Of a stretch of DNA of 64,000 bases, positions 37,000 through 48,554 are shown one piece after another. The stretch lies in the NCBI GenBank assembly GCA_918026815.1, contig CAKJVC010000085.1:124001-188000 (forward strand), written 5' to 3'. The position numbers and the translations under genes are program-made. Source of the DNA: Chalara sp. BL73. Its lineage: Eukaryota > Ascomycota > Leotiomycetes > Helotiales. A model generated the notes under the pieces. The model had not been told where the DNA came from, searched no databases, and worked only from the letters and a program-made list of their open reading frames with translations. Every line of letters starts with the position of its first letter. The stretch's first letter is position 1.

Positions 37000-38921
37000 A
37001 TGGGAAATCACACAGGTCGCCCTACATATGTAGAATTTGGTGAGAAAGAGCAAGACCTAACCAGCGCCGACACCAAAATACATATCTCTCTCAGCACAGT
37101 CGAAAGTTCTCAAGATATTCCCCAGCGCACATCAATAGCATTTGATGATCACCAAAATATTGGCAACCAAGAAGTGCAACATTTTACTGGCGAAGAAGCC
37201 TTTCCTCGAGATATCCATGGTTGGAAATGGGGTCTTGTAACCACTGCCATTCTTTCGTCTATTTATCTATATTCTGTCGATGTTACCGTTGTCGCAGATG
37301 TTCAACCCATTATCATCTTAGAGTTTGGTCAAATAGAAAAGTTGCCCTGGCTCAGTGTAGGGTTTTTGGTCACAGCGACTGCGACCAACCTGATCTGGGG
37401 CAAAATATACGGTCAGTTCAATGCGAAATGGATATACCTTCTGTGCGTCCTGATTTTTGAGGTCGGCTCGGCGGTCTGTGGCGCCGCTCCCTCAATGGAT
37501 GCTATGATCATTGGGCGAGCAATCTGTGGTATTGGCGGTTCAGGATTGTAAGTCAAATCATAGAGCAATATTCGCTGTGTCTGGATACTTCTTGTGCTGC
37601 CTTATCTCAATGCTTTTATATCAAGATGCATGCCTTTTCCATTGTCCGCACTTTTAGGTCATTTTTCTAGTTCTAAATGTTATTCGTATGTAGACTAACG
37701 CGAGACTTTGAAAGGTACGTTGGAGTCATGACTCTCATTGCAATGACAACGACCATACCGGAACGGCCCCTATATGTGTCAGGAACTGGACTTACTTGGG
37801 GAATTGGAATTGTGACGGGCCCTATCATCGGGGGGGCATTTAGCGATTCCTCTGCCGGTTGGAGGTGGGCCTTTTACATCAATCTTGTCGTTGGAGCTGT
37901 AGCCGCCCCTATCTGGCTCTTCCTTCTCCCTAACAAAGACCCACGTCAAGGAGTTGCTCTCAAATATCGCGCAAAAGAGATGGACTACATTGGTGCCATT
38001 ATCAGCGCTGGTGCTTTCGTCTCCGGTGTCATGGCTATCTCTTTCGGCGGTGTTACTTATCCTTGGAACTCAGGTCGCATTATCGGCCTCTTTGTCGCCT
38101 CTGGAGCATTGTTCGTCATTCTTGGAGTTCAGCAGGTTTACACAGTCTTCACCAATAAAGTTCGTCGCATCATCCCGGTCGAATTCTTCTCTTCTCGTAC
38201 AGTACTTATTCTATTCGCGGTAACTTCTGCTGGAGGAACGGCAGTATTTGTACCTATCTACATGATCCCCTTGTTCTTCCAGTTCACGCGTGGTGATTCA
38301 GCTCTGAGGGCTGGTGTACACTTACTGCCGTACATTGCCTTCGTCGTTACAGCAATATTCATCAATGGTGCTACCCTCTCAAAATTTGGATACTATCAGC
38401 CATGGTTCATTGCTGGAGGCCTCCTGGCGGTTGTTGGTGGGTCGCTGATGTATATAGTCAACGTTGATACTAACGCTGCCAACGTATACGGCTATAGTAT
38501 CATCCTAGGCACAGGTGCCGGGCTTTGGCTCCAGGCGTCCTTTTCAGTCGCGCAGGCTGTAGTAGAACCAGCACTAATCCCTTCTGCGGTTGGATTCATT
38601 ACATGCGCGCAGTTCGTAGGAATTACTATTGCCCTTGCTATAGCTAACTCAATCTACTTGAACAAGAGCCAGGCTAGCATTTCCGAAATTCTTCCCAATG
38701 TTCCATTGGAAGATATACAGGCTGCAATGTCAGGCTCAAGAAGCACATTTTTGAAGACACTGAGCGAGTCTCAAAGGGGTCAAGTTTTGGAGGCTATTGT
38801 GTCTTCTATGAGTGAAACATATATCCTTGTGATCACTGCCGGTGCTCTGGTGGCGGTGCTTAGTCTTGTGATGAAGAGGGAAAGGGTCTTTGTTGTTGCT
38901 GGAGGTGTTGGAGGCGCTTAG
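37000..38921 (+). CDS. MFS exporter, DHA2 (14-helix) family
   Basis: Exons 37000-37547 and 37715-38921 give 584 residues. After an ~75-residue polar N-terminus come about 14 hydrophobic segments. Motif A-like sequence is ATATNLIWGKIYGQFNAKW, and the motif C-like antiporter signature is GTGLTWGIGIVTGPIIGGAF, followed by GWRWAFYINLVVGA, typical of DHA2 drug:H+ antiporters. SVDVTVVADVQPII in helix 1 is a variant of the usual LDxTIVxxALPxI. It should lie in the plasma or vesicle membrane and export a small molecule. Its place between the synthase and the reductase suggests export of the cluster product or an intermediate. The next gene converges on it with a 297-base gap. Confidence 0.93.
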
Positions 38922-39218
38922 TCATGATTCTTATGGCACTAAAACGTTTCCTGCACACCCTATGACTATTGGAAACCAGCAAAAGGCGGACAACTCGTAC
39001 AACCGCAAGTACCCGTGAAAAGAAACTTACTATCGACAGTCATGTTTCCTTTTTTCAGATAGGAAAGAAATTATCTTGAGATAGATCTATAGATATACTT
39101 TTGAATTATCTTCGTTACGTGGCGTCTGCTACTCAGGCTATATGCCGGCTTTAGCACCTCCCTAGTGTTTCTCTCACAAAAAGCACACTATTTTAGTCCC
39201 TTACTCTACGCAAACCTC

Positions 39219-40179
39219 TTAGATGCCTCCCCCACTAAGTCTGATGACTTGGCCTATGGTGAAATTGATTAGCTTTACAATGCAAAATGCGCACGTTCTA
39301 CTTACCATTGATCCATTCACTCTCAGGGCTTACTAGTAAGTATACCGCCTTTGCAATGTCAGACGTTGTCCCACATCGACCCAATGGACACAAGCTTGCA
39401 AGGCCGGCTTCGATCTTCTCCATGGGCATTTCAGGATATCCTCCTGGAGCATAATGCTAATCATATTAGCAATCATTTAAACCCACAAGAATTTGACATC
39501 AATGACGTCTTACCCAGGCATTGGCATCAAACATATCAGTCTTGACGCCCCCCGGCGCGATCGCATTTACCGTAATTCCCTTGGGCCCGCAGTCGACCGC
39601 AAAACTCCTCGTAAATCCCTCCACTGCCGCCTTGCTCCCAGCGTACAAAGCATGATTCGCCACGCCTGCCATTTGTGCTGCAATACTGCTCATCAACACG
39701 ATCCTGCCTCCTTGTCTAAGATACTTCATCCCTTGCTGCGCGACGAAAAACTGCCCACGGCAGTTGATGCTGAAGATGTAGTCGAAATCTTCTTGTGTCA
39801 CGTCTTCTTCTTTGTTCCACACCTCAGTACCTGAGTTAGAGATCACAATATCAAGATGACCAAAATGTTCAACTGCTTTGTGGAAGAGGTTCTTGATTTC
39901 CACGGGCTTGGAAATATCTGCTTGTATGGAAATTGCTTTACTGCCCATCGCTTTGATTTGGGAAACTACAGCTTCTGCCGCGGAAGATGATTTTGCATAA
40001 TTTATCACTATAGAAGCTCCGCGAGAAGCAAGCTCAAGGGCCATGCCTTTACCGATCCCACGCCCAGAGCCGGTAATCAGAGCTACCTTTCCGGCGAGAG
40101 TTTGAGGTAAAGGTGATACAGCATCTTGGGGAATTAAACCGTTTGTAGGCTGGATTGTTGAAACTGCTCCTGGTGCCAT
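39219..40179 (-). CDS. Tetrahydroxynaphthalene-reductase-type SDR
   Basis: Exons 40179-39514, 39456-39306 and 39253-39219 give 283 residues. It is a classical SDR: cofactor motif GSGRGIG (37-43), ISNSG, then SS(164-165)...Tyr179-x3-Lys183 in LYAGSKAAVEG. Segments that specifically recall naphthol reductases (Thr1/Brn1/4HNR and versicolorin reductase) are SNSGTEVW, VTQEDFDYIFSINCRGQFFV, VDCGPKGITVNAIAPGGVKT, ANAWHYAPGGYPE and SEWINGQVIRLSGGGI. These enzymes use NADPH to reduce 1,3,6,8-THN to scytalone or 1,3,8-THN to vermelone. The protein ends in Ile. As I recall from the Magnaporthe enzymes, 4HNR ends in Ile and 3HNR in Met, which would favour a 4HNR role here. It sits 3 kb from the Cmr1-type regulator and 4 kb from the synthase. 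Confidence 0.92.
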
Positions 40180-42120
40180 TTCCGTTATGTGCTGGCAGAT
40201 AGTCGTTTAAATTCTCGTTGCCGGGTCAGTTTCTGAAATGATCTGTCAATCAGGCTTCAAGCCAGTACTTTATACTACTAGAAGTTAATCAATCCCTTTC
40301 GGCCTTCGCACTTGTATTTACACATCTTACGGCCTTTGCCATAATTCGGAGCTCCTTTCGGTCTTCGCTATTGAGTTCGATAAGCGAAGATGACTAGCTC
40401 TCCCGATACAAATGAGAAACTATCCTATCGTAATCTCTGTCTTTGCGAGAGTCTGAATTCTCCTAGCCCTGGGTTTACTCTCTGTACTTCGGAGGTCTTC
40501 CATGGCAAGTGTTATTGTCGGACACTCAACACCTGTCCCAACCACCACTGATCAAGTCCGTCCGCCACCAATCATGTACGACCTTTACACACTTGAAATT
40601 TCGGCTCTAAGACTTCTTGGGGAAAGTCCGTGCCGTGCCGCAGTCTCTTAAAAACATGCTCTAATCTCCACCGGACATCCGCCCTATCATGAATTTTCTG
40701 CCGATTCGGCCCGGAAGGCCTAGATTACGGACCTGGGCTAATAATATCGACCGCCAATCAGTGAGAAAATATTACGGCTCCGCTCCAAGATGTATCAGTA
40801 TTGTTGTGAGCTATTGGGACGAGAACATCACTTGGCTCTTGGAATTTCAGGAAGAGGGCAAGTGCTATCATGATGTGGTATACTATGCAACTATATATCA
40901 TGCTCAACTACATCACACTTTTGCATGCATGTGGATATGGGGAGGGTTTGACGATGCGGTTTGTGTTCTGAGGAAGATGTGTTCTACCACCACTCCAAAC
41001 CACCGTCAACGGTGAGGGTGCCATCGCCGACCAATGGGCAAAACTTCCGGCCATTACGAATTTAAATCGGCCATTCGCAGCACGATATCCGTAGTTACAG
41101 CTGCACCGCATCAAAAGCTATCGCAACCGATGGTCTTCAGGATGCATCGCGAACATCGGCGTCTCAGCAGACACGCAACATTCCTAAGCCAAATAAGGAG
41201 ACTACCTGCACATCTGTTTCAGTGTTGATCTTCATTCTTCGGATTACCTCATATATTATGACTTTGGTGAAACGGTTGTAACGGTTTTGAGATCTGGAGA
41301 AGTCGCGGTGTTGAATGCAGGTGCCTGCAATTTCGTAGTCTAATAACCTTTTACTATAAATTGTGTGGAGAAAGTGAGGGTATTCTTATTTTATATGTTA
41401 TATTGGAGCCAGGATTTAACAGTGGTGGCAGGGGAATTGCAGAGAAGAGCTGCGGTGCTGACCATGGTTGCTGTTGGGTTACCTCCGTCAATCACTGGGT
41501 ATTTCCCTTGATATACTTGTGTAGTAAATTCACCTAAGTCTTGTGGCTCAACACCAAATTACCTATGGTAGAGAATATAATAAGCTGTGAAATATTAATA
41601 AGGAAAGGAAATGCCATAATGTTGTCGCTAAAGTCTTTTTGAATGGCGATTTTCATTTCAAGGTAAATACAGACTCGTGACGGTACTTTGTACTTCGTCC
41701 AGCCTCCAAAACTCAAACTTAATGGCAAGTATTCATGGAGAAATGTTTAGTATTATGTGGCAAAGACATGACAAAGATATGCATTAGATGCGCCTGAGAG
41801 CATCTAACTCCGAGAGCTCTAGATGCCTAATTTGTTCAACCACAATATCGGCCCGAAATAAAAACATTACATGTCAAGGTATCTATAGGAAGTAAATAAT
41901 CCTACTATCTGACGGACAATTCTGTGTTAGATATTGACTAAAAATGTGGTCGTAGGACAAGAAGGAAGGCAAGAGCAACAAGTAGACATAATACAAACAA
42001 AGAAGAGACAGTCTTCCGAAATTTAAACATTAGCCAGCCTCATGTAAGGAACTTGTTCTGGTCTATCCTTTCCCGTAGAACATATACTCCCGAAACCTAG
42101 GTAAGAAAAAGCCAATGCAA
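40180..42120. other. 1.9-kb intergenic region between reductase and regulator
   Basis: No supported gene. It holds the reductase promoter (near 40180) and the 3' flank of the regulator. A plus-strand frame at 40689-41015 (108 codons) lacks motifs. A 53-codon Cys-containing frame at 40390-40551 is discussed in the findings. No scytalone dehydratase-like sequence was found. Confidence 0.45.
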
Positions 42121-45100
42121 TCAGATTGCGTCGAATTTCCAATTTTTGCGAAGCGTTTGCAATTTTCGTCGGATACCATCTGAGAAACGAGTTGAGACGC
42201 CGTCGTCGAGCAACAAGATGCACTGCCTCAACACCTCATCAGGTTTATCTAAATTTACGAGGCTACCATCTGGTAATTGGAAAGATGGCACACCGAAGCC
42301 GCTGTTGAGATATGCCTTGATAGCAGGATCATCTGGGAGGCTCGAGTTGATCGCTAAAAGTGGTCCACTGCCAAGAGATTCACCCGCATAGTAACGCGAG
42401 TTGCTGTCCATCCAGACAATTAATGACGCTCGATATAGAGCAGCAGACCACCATGGGGGGCGGCCAGTTGCTGGCATGGCTTTCACGATGCGGAGTATTT
42501 GACCACAGTGAAAGATGGCCTTTTCTGGTTGGTAGATGAATTGCCTTGAGCGTATTGCGGACTCCCACGTCAAGCTATCATCGCCTTCCTTCCGAGTCAG
42601 GCGCTCAATCTCGGGAAAATATGCTACAGTGTTGAGATATATGATATGATACAATACAAGGCTGCCGTTCGTGATGGAGCAATCTGGTTCGGCTCCATGA
42701 TTGACCATCGCAAGATCATACCATTTATGTAGTGTCGATTGAACTTCCTCCAAGCGCATTAAAGTCGAAGCAGTCAGGAGGGGGCGTGTCCCTTGCTGAT
42801 AGTCGTGCATACCATAGAAAGAACTTAAGAGTTGACCAAGATGAAAAACTAGACTTTGCAGAGGATGAAGAAGTAGCTTAAGAAGCGGTGCTGGGCTTTT
42901 CCGATTTTTCACTTCGAGTTCGTCCCGCAGCATATCTTGAAACAGGTGGCTGAGTGAAAACCCCTTGTGAAAATATGTGGGCGAATGGTACGTCTCGTCA
43001 CTAGAGCTTGCGTAAGTCTCCTGCAAGATCTCGAACCACTCAACCGCATTACTCGCACGCCATAAACGCTCGCCGCACGGGAGCGGTGCTTGGAGATCTG
43101 TGATCGACATTATGGGAGGAGTATCATGAAATAAGCTTAGTTCTTGATCAATCATCACCCAATTATAAACCAGTCTATATAACATTAGTTAATAATTCTC
43201 TCAAGATCAATGAAATATTTAAAGAGAGAAAGCAGATGCTTTCTTAGCATCGGAAATATGATTCGTACCGATATATGTGTTCTCGTCTTAGCCATTCTCT
43301 CCATTTTGTAGATATATCTGACCCACCATTGAAATCTGAGACAACGGGAGTCTGTCGTTCTAGCAATCCCGAATGCTTCAACATCTGCGTCATGTTAGGA
43401 ATAAAATAAGATGGAATAGTGCCTCCCCAACACTTACGGCAAGATACATTCCTCTTTGTCCCATGGCCTGCTTGATATCTGTGGGTATTTACAAGGTTAG
43501 TTGTCCCATTGCTTCTTCCACAAGAGGTATTGGATCTATAGCATCAAGGAAACAATTAGTGTACGTACGCCACGCATCGCCACCCCAAGCACCAAGAAGA
43601 ACAAATAAAAATGCCGATTTCAGGACCGTCGGGTCCGCCGATAGTTCGACGTTCTTCTCTATCACATCAAACAAAGATATTCGACAAGTCTCGGTCAACC
43701 CAGCGGCTAGGTATCTGGCTTCCGCTCTCGGTACTGTACTTGCACCTTGAGCCATCATGAAGAGGAAAAGAAGAGTAGATGTATCGTTGTCGAGCATCAA
43801 TTCATTGGGGTCAAGCGCCGTTCCATGAATGAGCGAATAATATGGTGTCAAACTCCGCACAGAGCTACGTAAGAGATTTTCTAAAACATTTGACGGCGGG
43901 AGCGTAAAAAATGTTGCCGAGCCTGCAGATTTGCCATCGGTTGGAAGTCCACGATTCGCTCCCTGATGTATCATCAACGCCTTGAGCAGAAAGCTCTGCG
44001 CAAAAGCAATTATCTTGTCGCGGGTGGTTGTTTCCAAAGCTACAATAGCTAGGTGATCGTTTCCGATTGCTTGCTCATTTGGAGATATCATATCATTCAT
44101 TGAATTCCAGGCATCTTCCAATTTCGAACAATTCTGCAAAGCCTGTAGATGGATCATTGCGGTCCTAGGGCACGAGCCTGAGAATATTCTGGGGTTACAT
44201 CGTGCAAACGGCCATGCTTCCTCAGTTGCAATAACAAGGTTCAATTCTTCGATATCTCCAATTTTGAAGCCTTGCGTAGAGTCCGAAAGGAAAATATTCT
44301 TTTGAGTTTGCCAGACGGGACTTATACTATTGATTCTACTATGAGATGCCGATGTTGTAGATGGCGGCGAAGGCATACCATTATTACCGGCAAGATCTGT
44401 CTCCGGAAACCACAACATTGGCCCATGGCTCAAGAATCCCAAGTCGCTACTGCCACATATATCGAGATCCATGGCGCAGTTGTTCCATAAGTTCAGATGG
44501 TCTATGTCAAAAGGCTGATTATCAAATCCCCCACTTCCTCCCGAAAACTTAGTGGATCCGTCGAAGTTGGCATGCTGGTTTGACAGCGAGTCAAGGGAAC
44601 GCGGAGAAAAATGAGAGCTTTGTGATAAATCTGAGCATTGATCGTTGGAGTTTGCCCATAAGAGAAGGTTTGGGTCATTGCGATTTTCTTCTTTCAATAA
44701 TGCCTCACCATCCATCTGCATGTCGATACCGCTGTCCGAGCCATTGCGCAGCGGAGCATTTGAGTTCTCGATCTGGTGCGGCACTGGTTGGTAATTACTG
44801 ACGGTCGGAATAGCGGGTGAAGTGGATGAACGGGCGATCCCTTTGGACCGTCTAGCAAAACGAGGAGCACAAGAAAGGTTTTTATCGACACAGCGCGAAC
44901 AAGGGACTTTCTTGTCACAGCCTGCTTTTGCTGTTGCGCAGTTCATGCATGCGATCGGCGTTCTCTGGTTGACAAGCATCTCGCCATTGCTTCCTGGCTG
45001 GTTGACGGGCGCTTCGTGATACGTCGAGTGATGTTTTTGGAGAAGGTCTCTTAAAGGAGTCGTCAGCCATCAGCAACTTCTTGGGTAACTATGACCATCC

Positions 45101-45287
45101 TAAGCACAAACCTTCTGGCAAAGGACAATTGACAGGAGTCACACTTGTATGGTTTAACATTGGTGTCTGAATAATATTAATTCATTGCACATATTCTTGT
45201 TCGAGTTGAGGACTTACGTGTAGGAAGATGTCTCTCCAAATGCTCCTTTCTCTTGAAACTCTGGCCACAATATGCGCAAAATACCAT
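42121..45287 (-). CDS. CMR1: Cmr1/Pig1-type transcription factor: two C2H2 fingers plus Zn2Cys6 and fungal TF domain
   Basis: Exons 45287-45218, 45166-45112, 45049-43569, 43478-43438, 43384-43269 and 43174-42121 give 938 residues. The N-terminus reads MVFCAYCGQSFKRKEHLERH and completes its first C2H2 finger across intron 1. The second finger is CDSCQLSFARRDLLQKHHST, then YH. A full Zn2Cys6 cluster follows with spacing C-x2-C-x6-C-x5-C-x2-C-x6-C (ACMNCATAKAGC to LSC). A polar linker precedes a helical fungal-TF regulatory domain, with SFLLKALMIHQG, AWHIKQAMGQRGMYLAMLK and RLVYNWVMIDQELSLFHDTP. The combination of two C2H2 fingers with a binuclear cluster is the hallmark of Cmr1 and Pig1, which activate melanin PKS and THN-reductase genes. 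The location beside both target types supports the same role. Introns 3-5 were placed by reading-frame continuity. Confidence 0.93.
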
Positions 45288-47469
45288 GTTGACTTCTCTG
45301 TGGATTCCACATGAACGCCTTTCTTGATTAGAGTTGGAGATTGCGTGTTGATTTTGCACTGATTACTGACTATAACGATGGCATTGGCATTGGCAATTTC
45401 CAAGCAAGTGAACAGCAGATACAGCAGGTATAGAGCTTTGAAGACCCAGGACCCTAATAGAGGGAATCGCAGCGATTGGCTAGCAGGGTTGTAAGCTATG
45501 CCATAATCTGGATCAAATCGGCCAGTTCATCTTGCCTCACTCATAACCTCAATTCAGTATCTGGGTCTGTACAATTATCTGGTTGAAAGATTAGCGTGCA
45601 TTAGCCGCGCATGGAAACACACAAACAATAAGCCCCAATACCTGCCAGGGAAGGGCATAGCGGAGTCCGTATGTGCAGATCATGTATCATTAGGTGGTGA
45701 TCGTCATATAGTCTTAAGGTCGCTGAAGTGCTGTCAGTACTGGAATCAGAGAAGTTGCCTATTTTTTCGAGGCAAGGCTGGAAACGGAAGGGCTAGCAAA
45801 CATGTTTTACCAAGTGACTGTCACAAATCGAAGGGCAATCCTTGTAAACTGCATGTGTATCATGCATATTTCGGTGATCAATAGACATAATGTATTGTCG
45901 CAGCCATCTATGTACTAGCTTGCGCCATGTGGCTTTCGCGTAGATTTCAAAGTTGTGATTAGCTGAGGCAAAGAGGAGCAAACTTGGCAACCATAAAACC
46001 GCCTGCACTTCCTCGGAATACTGCCCTGGTTACACGGAGAAGCGCGATATACAGGAATTGGGGATGATGTGCATAAAATATATCCTACCGGATGAGCAAT
46101 AGGAAATCGAGCCTTTTTTCTCTGAGAAAGCGGCGGGAGGAATCTTAAATCGGCTCTAGAAGCAAGGCCGACACTAATAAGCCAGCCGCCCGTCCTTGCA
46201 TATTGTAACGACACACCATTCGGATCGACCTGAGCAGAATGGTCCATTCAGATATAAGAGCCTCAGCCGCCAATCCATCCGTCATTTGCAGTTAATCCCA
46301 AATACGAGCAACGCACAGGGTTACCACACCCTACCAGCCTTGCATAGCATTTCATTTTTCATCGGCTATTATGAACGATCTGGGAACATCAGATGGATCA
46401 AGTCATCTTGGATCGGCCCAGCTTTTCAGATAGAATCTGCGGCATAAGTCGTGGATGATCTACAGTTTTCGATCTTTAGTGACGAACGTAAGAATTGTGT
46501 AAGTGTGGGGCTGATCTTGAATGATAAGCAGTGCAGTGTGTATGACCTGTACAAGCATAGATCTTCCAGCTGTATTCAATATCGAAGGATACGAGCATTG
46601 GTTGCCATTGACGATGCTTTGATTAAACTATGTTGCGCAAATATCGCGCCCGTTGATACGTGGCATTGCAAAGTACCAGGAGCTATTATGTCAAACATAG
46701 TTGTTCGAAGCTACAATGGGACCGCTCGTTGTAAATGGCGCTGTGCAGCCATGGTTAAAGCCTGTGGACTAAGCGGCTGGTGCGGGTGTTGACATGTCAG
46801 GCTGAATATTAGGCCTAGATCTTGCAAGGAACTGTTTGCATGAAGCTTCCAAGCTATTACTATGCTCGCTTAGAGCAAAATGCGACTCCTGTATCCATTC
46901 TCTTCCTTTTCGTAGTCCAGCTAAGAACGCGACGTGTTTGCAATAACATGCGAACAAATTGAGGCCACCGAGACACTTCTTCCAAGCCTGGGTCATTACG
47001 GATTGATAATAATTCACGACTATGTATTTTGCGATCGCGAGAATAATCTGCACAAATACTGGAGAAGGATATATAGAAAGAGTAAGTGAAGTAAAGGATA
47101 TTCCAAACAAACTGTGGATAGCGCCACCCTGACCCGGAATCACGTGCATAATCAGGCTGAGGTACCTATCCAGCAACAACTTTACGTACGCCTAAATTAC
47201 ACAAATGTCTTCAGGTTCAGATATGGACTGCTGAGTATCACATCCATGAAGATGAGATCTTACAAGGTATGTGAGGATCCATGGAATATTACCGCCGATC
47301 CAGACTGAATCCTAAATGTTCCATAGAGCATAATAGGTTTAATGTCAAAGCTTTCTGACTATATACACTCAAAGCTCCAGCTTATGTATATACAAGAATA
47401 AAAATTTAGTTATATCTCTGCCACATGATATCGTAACCACCATGGAGCTCATCTCTCCTTGCCAGGAAC
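45288..47469. other. 2.2-kb intergenic region between regulator and pectate lyase
   Basis: This contains the regulator promoter and mostly AT-rich spacer. The minus-strand frame 46769-47179 (136 codons) is listed separately as doubtful. Frames around 45793-46247 and 46451-46792 lack recognisable character. Confidence 0.4.
46769..47179 (-). CDS. Doubtful hypothetical protein
   Basis: A 136-codon minus-strand frame. The first half is hydrophobic (SFTSLTLSIYPSPVFVQIIL) and the second half polar (EWIQESHFALSEHSNSLEAS). It ends in ARSRPNIQPDMSTPAPAA, which looks like a natural C-terminus. No intron, family or neighbour supports it. It could be one exon of an unrecognised gene or a chance frame. 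Confidence 0.2.
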   Translation of the reverse strand: MLLDRYLSLIMHVIPGQGGAIHSLFGISFTSLTLSIYPSPVFVQIILAIAKYIVVNYYQSVMTQAWKKCLGGLNLFACYCKHVAFLAGLRKGREWIQESHFALSEHSNSLEASCKQFLARSRPNIQPDMSTPAPAA

Positions 47470-48554
47470 TCAGAGCTTTTGACCAGCAGTAGTGGGGATA
47501 GTGGAAGCAATAGCAGCAGAACCAAGAGCCTTGATAGTTTCGTAAGGGAATGAGCTTGAAGAAAGAGTGCCTTCTGGGGCAGTATTTGTAGATCCTCCAA
47601 GCTCAACATCATCCAAGACCACGAAGCCAGTCTCATCAGAATCAGCGAAGAAGACCGCTTTTGCAGGGCAGCTGCTGAAGGCAGAGCTCTGGATGAAAAC
47701 CTGGGCACCCATGCGAGTGTTGACGCCAGTCCCAAGGAGGCTGTCCCAGAAATTGTTAATTATGTGCACAGTTCCGAAACGGATTAACGGGACACGGCTG
47801 TTGATGTTGAACCAGTAGTTGTTGGCATAGGTGACATGCAAGGTACCGGTATCCTCGTCGGCGTTGCTATCGGAGTGGCCAACCAGGGAAGCTTTCCACT
47901 AAATGAAAATAAGCCAAAACACCGTAAAGAGAGTGCAATAAAGCCTACGTGGTCATGGAGGTAGGTATGAGATACAGTGATCCATTCAGCAGCGTGAGAG
48001 ATGTCGAGAAGCCCATCGAGATCGTCCTTTCCTTTGCTGAGATCACCTGAGAGATCGCAGTGGTCTACCCATATATTGGTAGATGCTTGAATTCCAATAG
48101 CGTCCCCATTCTCAGCGAGCACATTTGCGATCTTCATGTTTCGGATGATAACATTGCTCACGCCCTTGACATAAAGACCAACACCAGTGAGTGCTAAATA
48201 CATGATCAACTTATCGTCAGCTAGTAATTCGAAATTCTAGAACTTACAGCTCCCTGATTCGCCATAGATGGTCTTATCAGCTGCGACACGAATCTTTGCA
48301 GATCCGGAGATAGCACCAGACACGATAATGACTTTGGCTCCATCACTTTCGGCGGCTTCGGTTAAGCTATCAAGATCGGTGACTGTGACAGTATTACCAA
48401 TAGCACCTCCGGTTGTACCTCCGTTCTCTGTACAGTATCCGATGGTGCACGCTTCCGTAGCCTCACGGCGTGCAACGGTATTTCGTGCCTTAAGGAGATT
48501 CGAGGGGGAAGCAACAACAATGCTCGCAAGCAAGGCGACAGCGACGAACCTCAT
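47470..48554 (-). CDS. Secreted pectate lyase, polysaccharide lyase family 1
   Basis: Exons 48554-48248, 48193-47949 and 47898-47470 give 326 residues. A signal peptide (MRFVAVALLASIVVASP) is followed by a short propeptide-like stretch and the PL1 beta-helix. Family signatures are GESGSSLTGVGLYVKGVSNV, NIWVDHCDLSGDL, DGLLDISHAAEWITVSH, YLHDHWKASLVGHSDS and NSRVPLIRFGTVHIINNFW. The last includes the catalytic-site arginines (R-x-P-x-x-R). Asp residues in VDHCDL and KDDLDG correspond to the Ca2+ site. It cleaves polygalacturonate by beta-elimination outside the cell. Together with the nearby GH105 gene it forms a small pectin-degrading group. Confidence 0.95.

Noticed and set aside
39493..39834. 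113-codon plus-strand frame
   Set aside because: Antisense to the naphthol reductase, whose spliced protein has all SDR motifs.
40180..47469. Search for scytalone dehydratase or a second naphthol reductase
   Set aside because: No matching catalytic motifs or plausible exons seen in the gaps.
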